Below, piece by piece: positions 59,680 through 64,000 of a DNA stretch of 64,000 nt (positions are counted from its first letter, which is position 1; each line of letters starts with the position of its first letter). The stretch is from an uncultured Clostridiaceae bacterium (GTDB lineage Bacteria; Bacillota; Clostridia; TANB77; CAG-465): positions 1-64,000 of the forward strand of contig CAMVON010000001.1 in the NCBI GenBank assembly GCA_947169155.1, read 5' to 3'. Made by a program: the position numbers and the translations under genes. The notes under the pieces are model-generated. The model was not told the DNA's origin. It worked only from the letters and a program-made list of their open reading frames with translations, and ran no database searches.

Positions 59680-62600
59680 ATGGCAAAAACAAATTGGACT
59701 GTAGACCAGAAAAAAGCAATAGACAAACGTAACTCAAATATACTTGTTAGTGCATCTGCTGGCTCTGGAAAAACAGCAGTACTAGTTGAAAGAATAATTG
59801 AAAAAGTTTTAAATGAATTTTTAGATGTAGATAAACTACTAGTTGTTACATTTACTAATGCAGCAGCTCAAGAACTAAAAGAAAAGATTCTAAATGCTAT
59901 ATATAAAGCTTTAGAAACAGAATCTGACCCTAAGAAAAATAATCATTTAAAAAACCAGTTAATATATATAAATAGAGCATGTATTACTACAATTGATGCA
60001 TTTTGTTTTAAACTTGTTCGTGAAAATTTTAATGTTTTAGAGCTAGATCCAAATGTAAAGATTTGTGAAGAAAGCCAAAGTATATTAATTAAAGCAAAAG
60101 TACTTGAAGATTTAATAGAAAAAGAATATGAAAAATATGAAGATAGAAGTGCTTTTGGACTATATAATATTTTAGAACTTTTTGGTGGAAAAGAAGAAGA
60201 ATTTTTAGGAGAAATCCTTAAGATATATAATTATATTCAAGCTTTTCCTTATCCTTTTTTATGGCTTAATGAACAAATAGAAAAATATAATATAGATGAA
60301 AATGTAGATTTGTATGACACAGACTTTGGTAGAGATATTTATGATGATACAATGGCAGAACTTGAGCTTTGCACAATAAAATATGATGAATATCTAAAAA
60401 AACTTGAAGGGCTTGAAGAATTTACTAAAATTGTTGAAATTCTTTATGAAGATAAAAAAATGATAGATAATGTTTTAAATATAGCAAAGCCTTCTTGGGA
60501 TGAGCTATATACAAAACTAAATATGATGAATTTTTCTACATTAAGATTTGGCAAAGGAGTAGATGAAGAACTAAAAGAAGAAATAAAAGAATTTAGACAA
60601 AAGGAAGTAAAAGATGTTGTAGCAAAACTTAAAAAGAAAATATATGCAAATAGTAATGAAATACTAAAAGATAATAAGATAGCATATGAATATATGACTT
60701 ATTTATATGACTTTTTAATTTCTTTTGATACTGCTTTTAAACTTGAAAAGAAACAACAATCTATTGCCGAATTTAATGATATTACTCACTATGCTTTAGA
60801 GTTATTAGTAAATAAAGATGGAACTCTTACAGATATTGCTCATGATTTAAAATCTAAATTTAGTGAAGTATATACAGATGAGTATCAAGATACAAGTTTT
60901 GTACAAGAAACAATTCTTGCAGCAGTTTCTGGTACAAATAATAGATTTATGGTTGGAGATATTAAGCAAAGTATTTATGGGTTTAGACAAGCGCGTCCAG
61001 ATATATTTAATGAAAAATATATTGCATATGCTCCAGATGATCAGACAAATAATAGTGAGTCTTGTAAAATAATACTTTCACAAAATTTTAGAAGTAGAGA
61101 AGAAGTAATAGACTCAATTAACTATATTTTTGAAAAGATAATGTCTATGAAAAACGGACAATGTGATTATGGACAAGATGAGGCTTTAAAGTGTGGAAAT
61201 AAAAGCTTCATTCATGATGATAACTCTAAGTTTACTACTCAAATTAACATTATAGATTTAAAAGAGAGAGAATTTAATACTTTTGATGATCAAGATGATG
61301 AGGAAAATTTTGAAGTTAGTGAAGATTTATCTAAGTTTGAAATTGAATCTAAATGTATAGCATATAAAATTAAAGAAATTATATCTAAAGATAAGGTTAT
61401 GCAAAAAGATGGTAGTCTAAGAAGTGCTACATATAAAGATATAGTTATATTACTTCGTGGCATTAAAGATAAAGCTGGTATTCTAGAAGAAGAGCTTAAA
61501 CGCAATAATATTCCAGTATTTAGTGATGTTGCTACTAGTATTTTTGAAGGAGATGAAACAAAACTCATTCTTTCATTCTTAAAAGTAGTAGATAATCCTT
61601 ATCAAGATGTTTACATGACAAGTATAATGTATAGTATTATTGGTAATTTTACACTAGATGAAATAACAAAGATTAGATTATATGAAAATAATACATATAT
61701 ATATAATACTTTAGAAAGAATTATAGAAGATGAAGATTTTAGAAAAGATGACTTTGAATTAGTAGGAAAAATAAATAAATTTTTAGAATTAATTAATAAA
61801 TATATGAATTATTCTAAGATATATACTATCTCAGAATTACTTGTTAAACTATATAAAGATACAAAAATATATTATCAATTTGCTCTAGAAGAAAATGCAG
61901 AGGCAATTAAAGCAAACTTAGATTATTTAATTGAAATTGCATCTAGCTTTTATTCAACAGCTGGAAATACACTTAATGCATATATTAAGTATGTAGATAG
62001 TCTTAAAGATAAATCGGATTCATCTACTACTAGCGCTAAAATAATTGGAGAAAATGAAAATGTTGTTCGTATAATGACAATTCATAAATCTAAAGGACTA
62101 GAATTCCCAATAGTAATACTAGGTGATATGGGAAAAAATTACAATTTTAGAGAATTAAGAAACCAAAAAGTATTATTCCATCATAAGTATGGAATAGGAA
62201 TAGATATAGTAAATCAAGGGCTTGGAGTAACATATCCATCTCTTGTTAAACATGCAATTCGTAATGTTATAGAGAAAGAAACAAAATCTGAAGAAATTAG
62301 ACTGTTATATGTTGCACTTACTCGTGCAAAAGAAAAACTATACTTATTTGGAACAATTAAAGACTATGATAAGGCATATGATATGCAATCATTAAATATT
62401 AAAAATGAAAAATTTAATGATTCGTTAATTGGAAGTTGTAACAGTTATTTAAAATTAATTCTTCCTGTAGTTAAGTATTATAATGAATTTGAAGGAAAAA
62501 AAGATAAACTAGACTTAAATGTTATAAAAATAAATGAAAATACAACAGAGCAAGAATTAAAAGAAATGTTTTCTTCTGATACTGAAGAAATTAATCACTT

Positions 62601-63381
62601 ATCTGCTACAGAAATAATAAAAGATCATTTAGATGAAAATGCTATAGATACAAGTATTCAAAATAGCTTGAAAAACAATTTTGAAAGTCAATATGCCTTT
62701 ATTGAAGACGTTAAAACTCCTTCTCGTGTGAGTGTATCAAATCTTAAGAAAGCTCATATTGAAGAAGAGGAAATAGATGTAAGTCTAAAAAGTAAAGTGA
62801 TAGATGAAAATGTAGACATAGATGAAGAAGGAGAAGAAAAAACAGTAGTTAATTCTAAATATTTTTGCCCTTCGTGTCTTACAGAAGAAGAAAAATATAC
62901 TGCTGTAAGAAAAGGTTTACTAATTCATTTTATATTACAAAACCTAGATTTTAAAGCTGTTAAAACTAGAGATGAGCTAAAAAACTATTTAGAAAAAATG
63001 GTATATGAGAATGTAATCTCATCACAAGATAGAAAATATATTAGTGTGAATAAAATATATAATTTTTTAGAATCACAATTAGGCCAAGAACTAAAAAATG
63101 CAAATGAGGTGTATAAAGAATATGAGTTTGTATTAAATGATGAAAAAATATCACCAAGTTTAATACAAGGAGTAATAGATCTTTTCTATGTAACTCAAGA
63201 TGGTAGAGTAATTCTTGTAGATTTTAAAACAGATAGACTTACAAAAGATGAAGAATTTATAGATAGATACAAAATACAGTTAGATATATATAAAGAGGCA
63301 ATTAATACTTTAACAGATAAAAAAGTAGATAAATCATATATTTATTCATTTAATATGAATAAGATGATAGAAGTAAGATAG
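59680..63381 (+). CDS. addA: ATP-dependent helicase/nuclease subunit AddA
   Basis: A 1233-residue UvrD-like helicase with a C-terminal RecB-type nuclease, matching AddA length. Helicase motif I is SASAGSGKTAVLVERI (~23), Ia TFTNAAAQELKEKI, II TDEYQDTS (~405), III GDIKQSIYGFR, V/VI VRIMTIHKSKGLEFP and LLYVALTRAKEKL. Nuclease motifs are GLLIHFILQNL, QGVIDLFY and ILVDFKTDRL. AddAB processes double-strand breaks for RecA loading. addB, usually just upstream, is not there. ATG at 59680 follows AGAGGAGAAG; the frame open to 59578 is not used. Confidence 0.95.
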   Translation: MAKTNWTVDQKKAIDKRNSNILVSASAGSGKTAVLVERIIEKVLNEFLDVDKLLVVTFTNAAAQELKEKILNAIYKALETESDPKKNNHLKNQLIYINRACITTIDAFCFKLVRENFNVLELDPNVKICEESQSILIKAKVLEDLIEKEYEKYEDRSAFGLYNILELFGGKEEEFLGEILKIYNYIQAFPYPFLWLNEQIEKYNIDENVDLYDTDFGRDIYDDTMAELELCTIKYDEYLKKLEGLEEFTKIVEILYEDKKMIDNVLNIAKPSWDELYTKLNMMNFSTLRFGKGVDEELKEEIKEFRQKEVKDVVAKLKKKIYANSNEILKDNKIAYEYMTYLYDFLISFDTAFKLEKKQQSIAEFNDITHYALELLVNKDGTLTDIAHDLKSKFSEVYTDEYQDTSFVQETILAAVSGTNNRFMVGDIKQSIYGFRQARPDIFNEKYIAYAPDDQTNNSESCKIILSQNFRSREEVIDSINYIFEKIMSMKNGQCDYGQDEALKCGNKSFIHDDNSKFTTQINIIDLKEREFNTFDDQDDEENFEVSEDLSKFEIESKCIAYKIKEIISKDKVMQKDGSLRSATYKDIVILLRGIKDKAGILEEELKRNNIPVFSDVATSIFEGDETKLILSFLKVVDNPYQDVYMTSIMYSIIGNFTLDEITKIRLYENNTYIYNTLERIIEDEDFRKDDFELVGKINKFLELINKYMNYSKIYTISELLVKLYKDTKIYYQFALEENAEAIKANLDYLIEIASSFYSTAGNTLNAYIKYVDSLKDKSDSSTTSAKIIGENENVVRIMTIHKSKGLEFPIVILGDMGKNYNFRELRNQKVLFHHKYGIGIDIVNQGLGVTYPSLVKHAIRNVIEKETKSEEIRLLYVALTRAKEKLYLFGTIKDYDKAYDMQSLNIKNEKFNDSLIGSCNSYLKLILPVVKYYNEFEGKKDKLDLNVIKINENTTEQELKEMFSSDTEEINHLSATEIIKDHLDENAIDTSIQNSLKNNFESQYAFIEDVKTPSRVSVSNLKKAHIEEEEIDVSLKSKVIDENVDIDEEGEEKTVVNSKYFCPSCLTEEEKYTAVRKGLLIHFILQNLDFKAVKTRDELKNYLEKMVYENVISSQDRKYISVNKIYNFLESQLGQELKNANEVYKEYEFVLNDEKISPSLIQGVIDLFYVTQDGRVILVDFKTDRLTKDEEFIDRYKIQLDIYKEAINTLTDKKVDKSYIYSFNMNKMIEVR

Positions 63382-63389
63382 GAGGAATT

Positions 63390-64000
63390 ATGAAATACGA
63401 TAGCCAAGAAATAGTGCATAGAAAAGATGGAAATTTAGAATATATTCAATTTAAAGTTTTAAATGAGTTAAATGTTAAGCATTGTATTACACTTCGCCAT
63501 GGAGGGCTTAGTAGTGGTGAGTATTCAAGTTTAAACTTTCGAACTTTAGGACAAGACAGACTTGAAAATGTAGTTGGTAATTTAGAGCATGTTAGAAATG
63601 CTGTTGGTTTTAGTGATGTACATAAAGCTTGCCAAGCACATACAGATAAAGTCTTAATTATTAATGAAGAAAATGAAAAGGAATATGAGTTTTCTAAGTT
63701 AAATAAAGAAGAGTATGATGGATATATTGTAGATAAGCCTGGTATTGCAACTTTAATTACTACTGCAGATTGTAATCCAATTATTATTTATGATAAGTCA
63801 AAAAATGTTGTAGCAAATGTTCATGCGGGATGGAAAGGTGTTATAAATAAAATATACATAAATGCTATAAAACTAATGCAGGAAAAATATGAAAGCAAAG
63901 TAGAAGACCTTGTTATATGTGTTGGTCCATCTATTAGAAAATGTTGTTTTACTAGTCAAGAAGAAGCATTTAAAGAAAAATTTACAAGTGTATTTAATTA
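63390..64000 (+). CDS. pgeF: PgeF/YfiH-type multicopper polyphenol oxidase-like protein (partial)
   Basis: The 3' end is cut by the window edge; 203 complete codons are visible. It begins MKYDSQEIVHRKDGNLEYIQ and contains the DUF152/PgeF signatures ITLRHGGLSSGEYSSLNF, ACQAHTDKV, TTADCNPI and VHAGWKGV. The Cys and two His of these motifs form the metal site. Such proteins act as purine nucleoside phosphorylase/adenosine deaminase and in peptidoglycan precursor proofreading in E. coli. GGAGG precedes the ATG at 63390, 8 bp after addA, so it is in that operon. Confidence 0.9.
   Translation, partial: MKYDSQEIVHRKDGNLEYIQFKVLNELNVKHCITLRHGGLSSGEYSSLNFRTLGQDRLENVVGNLEHVRNAVGFSDVHKACQAHTDKVLIINEENEKEYEFSKLNKEEYDGYIVDKPGIATLITTADCNPIIIYDKSKNVVANVHAGWKGVINKIYINAIKLMQEKYESKVEDLVICVGPSIRKCCFTSQEEAFKEKFTSVFN

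Overview
The window is a low-GC (very AT-rich) chromosomal segment of a monoderm Bacillota, most likely a member of class Clostridia. The evidence is near-consensus SigA promoters with 17-bp spacers, AGGAGG-type ribosome binding sites, frequent GTG/TTG starts, a Phe T-box, a glmS ribozyme, an SpaA/CnaB-repeat surface protein, and clostridial synteny (era-yqzL-recO, radA-disA, tsaE-tsaB-rimI). A SpoIVB-type S55 peptidase suggests sporulation ability or ancestry. I see no prophage, insertion sequence, CRISPR array, rRNA or classical tRNA. Genus cannot be named from sequence alone.

Layout. 1-6.5 kb: small kinase-like ATPase, unknown proteins, an RlmI-type rRNA methyltransferase, an orphan GltD-like flavoprotein and a Nudix hydrolase. 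6.7-11.5 kb: a 1602-residue SpaA/CnaB-repeat surface protein. 11.6-15 kb: TIGR04086-like membrane protein, spoIVB, small anchored protein, DUF402, ASCH and GNAT proteins. 15-19 kb: a short two-hairpin RNA, a Phe-specific T-box and pheST. 19-25.6 kb: DacF-like carboxypeptidase, a membrane protein/zinc peptidase pair, a secreted coiled-coil protein, smpB, two tandem small proteins and an S1 protein. 25.9-28.6 kb: era-yqzL-recO and an anchored protein. 28.6-33 kb: class A PBP and ribozyme-controlled glmS. 33-37 kb: a glucosaminidase with a dockerin-like tail beside a membrane protein with a cohesin-like domain. 37-39.4 kb: two unknown proteins, tmRNA and an HD hydrolase. 39.4-48 kb: dxs, two candidate minus-strand small RNAs, radA, disA, ispH, FPP synthase, an HD protein, uppS and a CarD regulator. 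48-50.3 kb: MFS-like protein, small membrane protein and three paralogous secreted/anchored peptides. 50.4-54 kb: PHP protein, Mur ligase and arginase. 54-64 kb: Lon-like protease, anchored and PH-domain proteins, tsaE/tsaB/rimI, addA and the start of a PgeF-type gene.

Much of the window serves the envelope: GlmS (amino-sugar), Dxs/IspH/FPPS/UppS (undecaprenyl carrier), the Mur ligase, PBP1 and DacF (peptidoglycan), the glucosaminidase (remodelling) and the surface adhesin. A second theme is translation and quality control: PheST with T-box, tmRNA plus SmpB, TsaE/TsaB/RimI, Era and the Lon-like protease.

The observations that go beyond routine annotation are: (i) three short RNA loci sharing a promoter-hairpin-terminator architecture, two sharing the stem TATATAGG/CCTATATA; (ii) a Mur ligase lacking the usual DNPR/DNPA motif directly before arginase, suggesting ornithine-containing peptidoglycan; (iii) the cohesin-like/dockerin-like neighbour pair; (iv) the triplet of small paralogous secreted peptides behind an MFS-like protein; and (v) a tandem pair of small proteins behind a SigK/SigE-like box. 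Many start codons were moved inward to ATG/GTG codons with a proper ribosome binding site.
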